Below, piece after piece: positions 56,992-64,000 of a stretch of 64,000 nt of DNA. Made by a program: the position numbers and the translations under genes. Numbering within the stretch: position 1 is the first letter of the stretch; each line of letters opens with the position of its first letter. Under the pieces are notes generated by a model. That model was not told the origin of the DNA. It worked only from the letters and a program-made list of their open reading frames with translations, and did no database searches. The DNA lies in the NCBI RefSeq assembly GCF_000687165.1, contig NZ_JMKU01000014.1:99715-163714 (forward strand), given 5' to 3'. This stretch comes from Paracidovorax oryzae ATCC 19882. GTDB lineage: Bacteria; Pseudomonadota; Gammaproteobacteria; Burkholderiales; Burkholderiaceae_C.

Positions 56992-59898
56992 ATGCCCCGT
57001 CCTCCCGGCGCGCCGCTGCCTTCTCCCTCATCCTCCGGCGTGCCGGATGACTCTGCCGTGCAGGCCTGGGTGGACACGCTGGGCGCATCGCTCGGTGCGG
57101 AGGCCCTGGCCAGCCTTCCGCCCCTGACGGATGTCCAGGCGCGCCAGGCCATGGAACGGCTGCAGGAGGCACGCGCTGCACGGCAGGCATCCCCCGCGCC
57201 GGAGTCCCCCCCGGCACACATCACCTCCGCGGGCGGTGCCACTACCGTCCCTCCTTCCTCCAGCGCGCGCCCCTTCCAACCCCGGCTCACCCTGCGCACG
57301 CTGGGCCGTGGCGACGGCCTTCTGGGCATGCGGGCGCACGGCGGCACGGGCCCCCGCGGTGGCCAGGTGACGCTGGCCTGGGTGGACTGGACCTACCGGC
57401 TGCCAGATGGAACCTTCTGGACGGCGCCCGCCCCCGCCAGCATCCTCAATACGCGGCCGCCTGCGCGCATGGCCGTGCCCGGCGCCGCGGGCGTGTGGCT
57501 GCACCGCGATGTGCATGCAGAGGCCGACGCCATGGACGCCATCCGCGACACGGGGCTCGTGCCGGTACCCGCGGATCGGCTGCAGTGGCGCGGGCCGGGC
57601 GACGCAGTGGGCCTCGTGGGCAGTGCGCTGGCGGATCAGGCACCTGTGCGGGACGGCGCCGCCGTTGTAGCCATCCCTCCGGGACCGGCGTGGACGCTGC
57701 CGCAGGAAGCGGCTTTCGGCGACTTCTGGGCCGATGCGGTGCCGCGCCTGCGGGCCGCCGGGTGGTCGGTGGTCGTGGCCCCCGGGTTTGCCCACGAAAG
57801 CACTCCGGTATCGCGCTGGCGGCTCATCCTGGACCACGCCACGGGCGAGGTGCTCGGACGGGAGGCGGACACCGTGGCGCCGCGCGCGCGGCCCGTGCAG
57901 AAGCTGCGGCTGCCGGAGCGCGAAGGGGCGTGGCTGCTCAGCCTGGGCGTGGACATCGACGGAGAAACCCTGGATCTCGCGCCCATGGTGGCCGACCTGT
58001 TGCGCCGCGATCCGCGATGGCTGGATGCCCGCGCTCTCGCGGCCATCGATGACTACTCCACGGTCCAGCTGCGTGCGCCGGGCGGGCGCCGCATCGACGC
58101 GCCCGCCGCGCCGCTCAAGGCCATCGTGGGGGCCATGGTCGATCTGCTCACCGACCCGGCGCTGCACCTGCGGCGTCCAGGCGATCCGTTCCGGCTCGGC
58201 GCCTGGGAGGCACGGCGCATCGAGGCGCTGCGCGCGGCCCTGGACCAGTCCGGCCGCGTGGCACGCAGGCAGGCGCACACCGGGCACGATCTCGGCTGGC
58301 AACTGCTGGGCGACGCGGGACTCGCACAGCTCGCGCAGCGGCTGCAGGACGAAGGCACGCCACGGCCCGTGCCGGTCCCAGGCGGCCTGGCCATCACTCT
58401 GCGCCCCTACCAGCGCGAAGGACTGGACTGGCTGCAGTACCTTCGCGCCCAGGGCCTGGGCGGCATCCTCGCGGACGACATGGGCCTGGGCAAGACCGCG
58501 CAGGCCCTGGCGCACGTGATGGCTGAGAAAGAGGCAGGCAGGCTGCAGCGGCCGGCCCTGGTCGTCGTGCCGACCTCCCTGCTCTTCAACTGGCAGGCCG
58601 AGGCCGCGCGCATGGCACCCGGCCTGCGCGTGCTGGCTCTGCACGGCCCCGACCGGGCCCGCGACTTTCCGCGCACGGCCGCCAGCGACCTCGTCCTGAC
58701 CACTTATCCCCTGCTCTGGCGGGATGCCGATGCACTGGCGGCCCAATCCTGGCACCTGCTCATTCTCGATGAGGCGCAAATGGCCAAGAATGCGGGCAGC
58801 CGGGGGGCGCGCGTGCTGCGCCGGCTGCGCGCGGACCATCTGCTGTGCCTGACCGGGACGCCGCTGGAGAATCACCTGGGCGAGCTCTGGACACATTTCG
58901 ACTTCCTCATGCCCGGCTTTCTCGGCAACGCGCGCAGCTTCGCGCAGCGCTGGCGCAAACCCATCGAGGAGAACGGCGAAACCCTGCGCGCCGAGTTGCT
59001 GGCCCGGCGCGTGCGGCCCTTCATCCTGCGGCGCCGCAAGGACGATGTCGCACCGGAACTGCCGCCGCGCACGACCATCACCGAGCGCGTCGCGCTCCAG
59101 GGCCGGCAGCGCGAGCTCTACGAGGCGGTGCGCACCGGTGCGGACAAGCAGGTGCGGCGCGTGCTCGAGCGCCGGGGCTTCGAAGGTGGACTCCTCACCA
59201 TCCTGGACGCGTTGCTCAAGCTGCGGCAGGTGTGCTGCGATCCTCGGCTGGTGAAAGGGCTGCCGGACGCCCATGGCATGGAAAGCGCCAAGCTGGACCG
59301 GCTGGCCGAACTGCTGCCACCCCTGGTCGCCGAAGGACGGCGGGTGCTGGTGTTCTCGCAGTTCACCGGCATGCTCGAACTCGCTGGGCAGCGGCTGGAC
59401 GCGCTGCGCCTGCCCTGGCTGTCGCTGACGGGTGCCACCGCGCCGCGCCAGCGCGCATCCGTCGTGCGCCGGTTCCAGGATCCATCGGCAGAAGACTCTG
59501 CCCCCATCCTGCTGGCCAGCCTGAAGGCCGGCGGGACGGGGCTGAATCTCACGGCCGCCGATACCGTGATCCACCTCGACCCCTGGTGGAATCCTGCAGT
59601 GATGGAGCAGGCATCGGCCCGCGCCCACCGCATCGGCCAGGACAAGCCCGTCTTCGTCCACCATCTGGTGGTCGAAGGCAGCATCGAGGAGCGCATGCTG
59701 GAGCTGCAGGCGCGCAAGCAGGCGCTGGCGGATGGCGTGCTGGGCCACGACACCGCCGGCGCGCCGAAATTCAGCGAAGACGACCTGCGTGCCCTGCTGG
59801 CGCCCTTGTCGGAGCCGTTGAGCAATCCCCTGGCCATTCCGGATGATGGTGACCCACGCTGGGGCGGTACGGGCAGGCGGCGCACAATCGGGCCATGA
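56992..59898 (+). CDS. SNF2-family DEAD/DEAH helicase-like ATPase
   Basis: A 968-residue Snf2/Rad54-class ATPase (HepA-like). An N-terminal ~450 residues of unknown fold come first. The ATPase core follows: ITLRPYQREGLDWLQYLRAQGLGGILADDMGLGKTAQALAHVM (motifs Q and I), VVPTSLLFNWQAEAARMAPGLRVLALHG, LILDEAQMAKN (motif II), LCLTGTPLENHLGELWTHFDFLMPG (III), FILRRRKDDVAPELP, and the C-lobe FSQFTGMLELAGQRLDALRLPW, ASLKAGGTGLNLTAADTVIHLDPWWNPAVMEQASARAHRIGQDKPVFVHHLVVEGSIEERM (V, VI). It translocates on DNA, remodelling protein-DNA complexes. The stop overlaps the next gene by 4 bp. Confidence 0.93.
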   Translation: MPRPPGAPLPSPSSSGVPDDSAVQAWVDTLGASLGAEALASLPPLTDVQARQAMERLQEARAARQASPAPESPPAHITSAGGATTVPPSSSARPFQPRLTLRTLGRGDGLLGMRAHGGTGPRGGQVTLAWVDWTYRLPDGTFWTAPAPASILNTRPPARMAVPGAAGVWLHRDVHAEADAMDAIRDTGLVPVPADRLQWRGPGDAVGLVGSALADQAPVRDGAAVVAIPPGPAWTLPQEAAFGDFWADAVPRLRAAGWSVVVAPGFAHESTPVSRWRLILDHATGEVLGREADTVAPRARPVQKLRLPEREGAWLLSLGVDIDGETLDLAPMVADLLRRDPRWLDARALAAIDDYSTVQLRAPGGRRIDAPAAPLKAIVGAMVDLLTDPALHLRRPGDPFRLGAWEARRIEALRAALDQSGRVARRQAHTGHDLGWQLLGDAGLAQLAQRLQDEGTPRPVPVPGGLAITLRPYQREGLDWLQYLRAQGLGGILADDMGLGKTAQALAHVMAEKEAGRLQRPALVVVPTSLLFNWQAEAARMAPGLRVLALHGPDRARDFPRTAASDLVLTTYPLLWRDADALAAQSWHLLILDEAQMAKNAGSRGARVLRRLRADHLLCLTGTPLENHLGELWTHFDFLMPGFLGNARSFAQRWRKPIEENGETLRAELLARRVRPFILRRRKDDVAPELPPRTTITERVALQGRQRELYEAVRTGADKQVRRVLERRGFEGGLLTILDALLKLRQVCCDPRLVKGLPDAHGMESAKLDRLAELLPPLVAEGRRVLVFSQFTGMLELAGQRLDALRLPWLSLTGATAPRQRASVVRRFQDPSAEDSAPILLASLKAGGTGLNLTAADTVIHLDPWWNPAVMEQASARAHRIGQDKPVFVHHLVVEGSIEERMLELQARKQALADGVLGHDTAGAPKFSEDDLRALLAPLSEPLSNPLAIPDDGDPRWGGTGRRRTIGP

Positions 59899-60410
59899 CA
59901 GCGCCCGCTCCTGCCCCCGACGACAGCGCCGAACCTGGCGCGCCCCGTTACTGGCTCATGAAGTCCGAGCCGGACGAATGCTCCATCGACGATGCGCTGG
60001 CGGCGCCCGGCGCCACGGTGCCCTGGACCGGCGTGCGCAATTACCAAGCCCGCAATTTCATGCGCGATGCCATGCGCGTGGGCGACGGGGTGCTGTTCTA
60101 CCATTCCAGCTGCCCCGAGCCTGGCATTGCCGGCATCGCGCGCGTCGCCTCGGGCACCCGGCCCGATCCGACGCAATTCGATCCGGCGTCGCCCTACTAC
60201 GACCCCCAGTCCACGTCCGCCCGACCCCGATGGCTGCTGCTGGATGTGCAGGCGCTGCGCAAAACCCGCCTGCTCGGCCTGGCCGAACTGCGGGAGAGTC
60301 CCGCGCTGGCGGACATGCGGGTGCTCCAGCGCGGCAATCGCCTGTCCATCACTCCGGTCGAGCCCGAGGAATGGAAGGAGATCGTCCAGCACATGCTGGA
60401 AGTGCGGTGA
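59895..60410 (+). CDS. EVE-domain protein
   Basis: A 171-residue PUA-like EVE protein: YWLMKSEPDECSIDDALAAPGATVPWTGVRNYQARNFMRDAMRVGDGVLFYHSSCPEPGIAGIARVAS, DPASPYYDPQSTSARPRWLLLDVQALRKT, and VEPEEWKEIVQHM. The family recognises modified bases in DNA or RNA and recurs near restriction and defence genes. The ATG overlaps the helicase stop (ATGA), so it is translated together with the SNF2 protein. A joint role in surveying DNA is possible but unproven; in many proteobacteria EVE genes are ordinary chromosomal genes. Confidence 0.9.
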   Translation: MTAPAPAPDDSAEPGAPRYWLMKSEPDECSIDDALAAPGATVPWTGVRNYQARNFMRDAMRVGDGVLFYHSSCPEPGIAGIARVASGTRPDPTQFDPASPYYDPQSTSARPRWLLLDVQALRKTRLLGLAELRESPALADMRVLQRGNRLSITPVEPEEWKEIVQHMLEVR

Positions 60411-60416
60411 CCGGCC

Positions 60417-60923
60417 TCAGAACCGGAAGTCCAGCGTTTTCGGCTCCTTGTCCACCATCACCGTCTGGCGCTTCTGCTTGCCGGCGGACGTGGCCTCCAC
60501 TTCATAACTGCCCGCCGGCAGGTCCAGCAGGCAGACGGGACCGGTGGCGGTGAAAGAAAGTGCCCCGGCATCGCCCCAGCCCTGCGGAACCAGTTTCACC
60601 TGCACGTCCGCCAGGTAGTCGCCACCACCCGCGGCGAACAGCAGCGACAGGGGATGGTCCTTCATCGCGGCGCGCATGGCAGTGGACTCGTCCAGGCCGA
60701 TACCGCCGCAGGTGTAGCGCAAGGCACCCTGGGTCTTCTTTTCCGGCAGGGGCGCCGACATGGGTTTGGGCGGCTGAGCAGTCTGCTGGGCCAGGACGGG
60801 CCCCGCCGCAGAACAGGCCAGCACCACGGCCGCAAGGGCGAGGTGGGCGTCGCGACGGGAGGGGACGGGATGACGGGGCGACAGGAATCGCACGGCGGTT
60901 CTCCTTGGAAGCAAAACACCCAT
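60417..60923 (-). CDS. Hypothetical exported protein with carboxypeptidase-regulatory-like repeat
   Basis: A 168-residue protein with a long N-region and signal segment (AHLALAAVVLACSAAGPVLAQ). The mature domain has GALRYTCGGIGLDESTAMRAAMKDHPLSLLFAAGGGDYLADVQVKL and TGPVCLLDLPAGSYEVEATSAGKQKRQTVMVDKEPKTLDFRF, the latter a beta-sandwich LPAGxYxVEA motif as in carboxypeptidase regulatory domains. A Cys pair (CGGIG, VCLLD) could form a disulfide. A GTG inside the frame might start it closer to the signal. No known function; it ends 6 bp from the convergent EVE gene. Confidence 0.72.
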   Translation of the reverse strand: MGVLLPRRTAVRFLSPRHPVPSRRDAHLALAAVVLACSAAGPVLAQQTAQPPKPMSAPLPEKKTQGALRYTCGGIGLDESTAMRAAMKDHPLSLLFAAGGGDYLADVQVKLVPQGWGDAGALSFTATGPVCLLDLPAGSYEVEATSAGKQKRQTVMVDKEPKTLDFRF

Positions 60924-61017
60924 GCTGCAGCGTCACGGCTCCACCTGCCTGTCGGTACGAGCAGCAGTCCCATGTCGGCCGGCCGCCCATCGCAGCGGGA
61001 GTGCAGGCCCCAGCGGA

Positions 61018-61761
61018 TCAGGTGGCCGCTGCGGCGGGTGCGACCGACGCGCCCTGGACTCCATGCCGCTTCAGCGCTTCGGCCACGAAACCCCGGGCCT
61101 TCATGTCCTCCACGAAATCCCGCAGGTACAGCACGGCCGTTTCCGGGCGGTCCCCGGGCAGACCCATGGCCTGCTGGATCACCATGAACCGCCCTGGCAG
61201 CAGGCGCAATCCTGCATGGTGGAGTGCATCGGCCTCCAATTGCTGCCGCACGCCCGCAGCCACGTCGAGCGATTGCGCCAGGAAGGTTTCCACCACTGCC
61301 TGGGAATTGGCCGCGCGCACGATCCGCGCAGCCTTCAACTCACGCGTCAGGAAAAGATCATAGGCACTGCCCTGCCCCACCGTGACCGTCGTCCCGGCCT
61401 GGTCCACCTGCGCGTTGTCCGTGATGGGCGAGCCGTCCCGCACCAGATAGGCGCCCTCGATCAGCACGTAGGGCGCGGTGAAGGCGATGCCCTCGCCGCG
61501 CAATGGGTCCACCGCGAAGAAGCCGATATCCGCCTGGCCCTGCCTGACGGCCTGGACCGATTCGGCCGCCTTGTCGAACACCAGCCACTCAGGTTCCACA
61601 CCCAGCTGGCGGGCGAATGCACGGGCCAGGTCCACGGACACCCCATCGGGCACGCCATCGGTCTTCCGGTGGGCCAGCAGGGGGTTGCCCAGGTTGATGG
61701 AAGCGCGGAGCCGGCCGGTGGGTGCCAGGGCGGCGATGAGGTCCGGTGAAATGATCGGCAT
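61018..61761 (-). CDS. Extracellular solute-binding protein-like (SBP_bac_3) lacking a signal peptide
   Basis: A 247-residue type II binding-protein fold as in amino-acid ABC receptors: LIAALAPTGRLRASINLGNPLLAHR, VSVDLARAFARQLGVEPEWLVFDKAAESVQAVRQGQADIGFFAVDPLRGEGIAFTAPYVLIEGAYLVR, VGQGSAYDLFLTREL, VETFLAQSLDVAAGVRQQLE. The start MPIISPDLIAALAP is followed directly by the first strand, and a stop codon (TAA) lies in frame 9 bases before the ATG. No export signal exists. It may act as a cytoplasmic ligand sensor or may have lost its signal. No ABC partner genes are adjacent. Confidence 0.8.
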   Translation of the reverse strand: MPIISPDLIAALAPTGRLRASINLGNPLLAHRKTDGVPDGVSVDLARAFARQLGVEPEWLVFDKAAESVQAVRQGQADIGFFAVDPLRGEGIAFTAPYVLIEGAYLVRDGSPITDNAQVDQAGTTVTVGQGSAYDLFLTRELKAARIVRAANSQAVVETFLAQSLDVAAGVRQQLEADALHHAGLRLLPGRFMVIQQAMGLPGDRPETAVLYLRDFVEDMKARGFVAEALKRHGVQGASVAPAAAAT

Positions 61762-62058
61762 GGTGGTTTACTGGTCTGTGTTGAAAGGGGGAATGACATC
61801 GGTTGCCCGTAGCGGCGCATGATGTCCTTCATCGCCATTGTGCTCGGGTGCGGCCGGTATCTCGGATCCCCGTCCAGGTTGCCGCATTCCAACCCGTTAC
61901 CTCCGGCACCGGCAGTGCCATCGAAGGCTTCAGTCTTCTGAAGAAATCCCGGTTTCTCATGTTGGGTCAACAACCACAACGACGAGATCTACAGGATCGA
62001 GAAGCAGCAGTTCGATTTTGCCCCAGCGCGTATTCATTGATCGCAAAGGCAGCAATAA
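61762..62058. other. Gene-poor stretch with a short coding remnant
   Basis: No intact gene is seen. A frame ending at a TGA near 62040 encodes a short, ordinary-looking peptide stretch (WVNNHNDEIYRIEKQQFDF, about 61965-62021) without an N-terminus. It may be the broken tail of a lost gene. The stretch leads into the MITE-like element. The base composition falls toward the right. Confidence 0.35.
62056..62058. repeat. Target-site duplication (left) of the MITE-like element
   Basis: TAA, matched by TAA at 62171-62173 on the other side. Its short length makes chance agreement possible, but the perfect inverted repeats directly adjoining support real transposition. Confidence 0.6.
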
Positions 62059-62170
62059 GAGCGGCTAACACGACCCAGCGAAGCGGTTCTGGCTAGACGC
62101 CGTATCGCAGGCAGTACGGGTAGTACGACAAGATGCGGCAACGACGCCAGAAGGGTCGTGTTAGCCGCTC
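62059..62170. mobile_element. 112-bp MITE-like element with 18-bp terminal inverted repeats and TAA target duplication
   Basis: The ends are GAGCGGCTAACACGACCC (62059-62076) and its perfect reverse complement (62153-62170). Directly outside on both sides is TAA (62056-62058 and 62171-62173). Ends beginning GAG with a 3-bp TNA duplication fit the IS1031 group of the IS5 family. The 76-bp interior cannot encode a transposase, so this is a non-autonomous deletion derivative mobilised in trans. Confidence 0.8.
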
Positions 62171-62249
62171 TAAGCACCTCGGCATCAACGGCACCCCGTT
62201 TCAGACGTAGCGGTGAAATTCATCCATTGCCAAAGTCACATTTTCATTG

Positions 62250-62609
62250 TTAATCATTCAACTCAAAAATGCAACTCAAGCAATCTGCCACCTCCTTGAT
62301 CCTGCTATCGGGTATTAGTATTTTTAAAATCTTTCCATTATTCCAGTAAAACTTATTTCCATCCAGCAACTCCACAACGAGAACTGAATCTTCAAATGAA
62401 AATTTAATTCTTTTCGTTTTGAATCCATAAATCTGATCATCAGCCTCGACATATATCCAACCGGGATCTTCAACCTCGTCCCGGCAGAATCCCACATTAT
62501 TTGGAGCGCCTGCTTCCTTTTTATCAATCAAAAATCCGGCAGAATAATAACCATCATCGGATTCCTCATTATCCAAGTATATCTCTGAAGCTTTTAGAAT
62601 ATCAACCAT
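62250..62609 (-). CDS. Probable immunity protein to the Rhs toxin, 119 aa
   Basis: I do not recognise the family. The 119-residue protein is acidic, AT-rich in coding DNA and unlike its GC-rich surroundings: MVDILKASEIYLDNEESDDG at the start, a central FKTKRIKFSFEDSVLVVELLDGNKFYWNNGK and a C-terminal IKEVADCLSCIFELND. The ATG lies 1 bp after the rhs stop codon. A small, AT-rich gene directly behind an Rhs tail is the standard place for its cognate immunity gene, which blocks self or sibling poisoning. A CxxC near the end could matter for folding. No signal peptide, so protection would be cytoplasmic, in line with a nucleic-acid-acting toxin. Confidence 0.75.
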   Translation of the reverse strand: MVDILKASEIYLDNEESDDGYYSAGFLIDKKEAGAPNNVGFCRDEVEDPGWIYVEADDQIYGFKTKRIKFSFEDSVLVVELLDGNKFYWNNGKILKILIPDSRIKEVADCLSCIFELND

Positions 62610-62610
62610 A

Positions 62611-64000
62611 TCAACAACCTTTGAACCCCTTTCCGCCCTGCCTTATCTTCATCAAATCTTTCTTGTTGAATTTGAAAACTTTTCCGGTAGATTTTTCATG
62701 AATTTCAAAGCTATCCAAATCGAGATGCTGGGCCATATTCTTCAAACTACGCTTGCAGAAATTGCAGACAGGCAGGCCTTCAACTGTTAGTTTTCCGGTT
62801 CCTCCACGAATACCCGCGTCGTGGGCCTTCATCATTGCGTCGATCTCGGCATGCATCGTAAATCTGTCATTATTCGGATAGCCCAACCCTGGCAGGGTTT
62901 TTCCTGAAGTTCTCGGGTTTCGCTCGGTAGGATTGGCCCCAGTAAAGACTTGACCATCTATTTCAAAGGTCGCATCAACAGTAGCCAAGCCCCATGGATC
63001 AATCCATGAAGACGGATTCGGCGCATACCGCTGCAGGTGGAGCCCACCCGCCAGCCCGATCGGATCCGGGCTGATGAACCGCCCTACATCCGGGTCGTAG
63101 TACCGGAAGGTGTTGTAGTGCAACCCCGTCTCGCGGTCCAGGTACTGGCCCTGCAGGCGCAGGTTCTGCTCCAGCGTGTCCTCGTCCCGGTGCCGCTGCT
63201 GCACCGCAGGAATGGCGCTGCCGTCGATGCGCACGGCCTCCCAGCGCTCCTCCAATGCGCTGCCCCAGGTGCGCCAGCTCGCGCGCCAGCGCACCTCGCC
63301 GGCCTCATCCGTCACCTCTTCCGGCAGGCCCGAGGGGTCGTTGTGGAAGTAGCTCACCTGGGCGCTGGCGCGCAGGCGCGATTCAGCCGGGGTCCGGGTC
63401 AGTGCTTGGGCTTGTGCCGGTACCTGGGTTGAAGCAGAAGCAGCATGCCCTGCCGCACTGCTGCCGGGCGCGGCCATCGGGTTCAGCGCGGCGTAGCCTC
63501 CACGAGGGTTGCCTGGATGGCCTTCGATGTTTGCCGGGCCCGCGCCGTCACCGCCCACCAGCCCACCATGCCCGCTGCCCTCCAGCCGCTGCCCGTCCGC
63601 ATCGATGCGCGCCAGCGGCACGTAGCTGCCCGGCTCATACACGTAACTCACCACCTTGGAGCCGCGCCGCTCCTCGATCAGCCGCATGCCTTCCCAGATG
63701 AACTCCGTGCGCCCGAACGCATCCTGCTTGGCGATGCGCCGGCCCAGCGCGTCGTAGCGGAACTCCACTCGCTGGCGCGTGGCCTGGGCCGTGCCCGGCT
63801 GGCGCGTGGTTTCCACGGCCACCAGTTGGTCTTCGTCGTCCCACTCGAAGCGCTGCACCGTGTGCCGCCCGATGCGCTTCTCGCGCAGCCGCGCGAAGCC
63901 GTCGTAGGCGAAGCGCTTGTCCTCGTACACCCGCACCAGGTTGTCGCGCAGGTAGCCCGTGGAGCCCGTGCCGGGGCCTGCGGCACTGCCAGGGCCCCCG
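62611..64000 (-). CDS. Rhs-family toxin, C-terminal part, with deaminase-type toxin domain (5' end beyond window)
   Basis: The open frame runs off the window's right edge. Its visible part has YD/Rhs repeats (FRYDALGRRIAKQDAFGRTEFIWEG), the core's final motif with LHYNTFRYYDPDVGRFISPDPIGLAGG and YAPNPSSWIDPWGL, then the variable toxin of ~124 residues (62614-62985). The toxin holds THe zinc-site signature of deaminases: MHAEIDAM (His/Glu, about 62845-62856) and LPVCNFCKRSL (two Cys, 62755-62766). Such domains deaminate cytidine or adenosine in nucleic acids or nucleotides. The core is GC-rich and the toxin tail is AT-rich, showing that the tip was swapped in. Delivery by type VI secretion is likely but the partner VgrG is not seen. 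Confidence 0.85.
   Translation of the reverse strand, partial: GGPGSAAGPGTGSTGYLRDNLVRVYEDKRFAYDGFARLREKRIGRHTVQRFEWDDEDQLVAVETTRQPGTAQATRQRVEFRYDALGRRIAKQDAFGRTEFIWEGMRLIEERRGSKVVSYVYEPGSYVPLARIDADGQRLEGSGHGGLVGGDGAGPANIEGHPGNPRGGYAALNPMAAPGSSAAGHAASASTQVPAQAQALTRTPAESRLRASAQVSYFHNDPSGLPEEVTDEAGEVRWRASWRTWGSALEERWEAVRIDGSAIPAVQQRHRDEDTLEQNLRLQGQYLDRETGLHYNTFRYYDPDVGRFISPDPIGLAGGLHLQRYAPNPSSWIDPWGLATVDATFEIDGQVFTGANPTERNPRTSGKTLPGLGYPNNDRFTMHAEIDAMMKAHDAGIRGGTGKLTVEGLPVCNFCKRSLKNMAQHLDLDSFEIHEKSTGKVFKFNKKDLMKIRQGGKGFKGC

Noticed and set aside
57028..59748. A 906-codon minus-strand frame opposite the SNF2 gene
   Set aside because: The plus strand carries all helicase motifs; the antisense product has none.

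Overview
The window is about 64 kb of very GC-rich, gene-dense chromosome. Gene content and order fit a betaproteobacterium of the Comamonadaceae, most likely an Acidovorax of the plant-pathogenic A. avenae/citrulli type. Support comes from an Entner-Doudoroff/gluconate locus served by a TRAP transporter, a Pcm-rhodanese-TolC cluster, and two perfect plant-inducible-promoter (PIP) boxes of the HrpX regulon in front of genes that look like type III effectors. No rRNA, tRNA or CRISPR array was seen.

Layout. 1-7048 is a gluconate module on the minus strand: eda (cut by the window edge), edd, TRAP genes dctP-dctM-dctQ and gntK, with a divergent LacI-type gntR; two copies of the palindrome GATAGCGCTATC lie at the gntK/gntR junction. 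7126-9731 holds a ParE/ParD-like toxin-antitoxin pair, a DUF2165 membrane protein, an OmpA-domain protein and ChaC. 9754-12091 is a perfect PIP box with a matching -10 box and a 724-residue Ser-rich effector candidate. 12147-20265 carries pdxH, an M20 peptidase, an auxin-efflux-type carrier, an S41 protease homologue with Arg at the catalytic Lys position, and an aldehyde dehydrogenase/FAD oxidoreductase pair followed by a composite pseudogene.

20300-26523 is a compact minus-strand operon for zinc scarcity: a Zur-like regulator behind a perfect inverted repeat, a LolD/FtsX-type ABC pair, a small Cys/His-rich periplasmic protein, a DUF3299 protein, a His-rich membrane protein and a TonB-dependent receptor. 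26558-38578 contains msrA, an autoregulated TetR gene, pcm/rhodanese/tolC, a second PIP-box gene encoding a protein kinase-like effector candidate, a Pat-type acyl-CoA synthetase/acetyltransferase fusion, waaA, a nitrilase-family amidohydrolase and a phosphohexomutase. 38853-45969 has an Ada-AlkA fusion, ogt, a DMT exporter and a large PAS-GGDEF-EAL protein.

46007-53711 looks like fatty-acid metabolism (TetR, dienoyl-CoA reductase, SnoaL-like protein, acyl-CoA ligase) facing a propionyl-CoA synthetase gene across a perfect 38-bp palindrome, then an isochorismatase-like gene. 53788-61761 contains a PQQ sugar dehydrogenase homologue, an NlpC/P60 hydrolase, small membrane proteins, a SNF2 helicase overlapping an EVE-domain gene, and a solute-binding protein without a signal peptide. 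The right end (62059-64000) is accessory DNA: a 112-bp MITE-like element with TAA target duplications, an AT-rich immunity-type gene, and the 3' end of an rhs gene whose C-terminal toxin carries a deaminase-type HAE...CxxC signature.

Most interesting: the two PIP-controlled effector candidates, the Rhs deaminase/immunity pair and the Zur-type operon.
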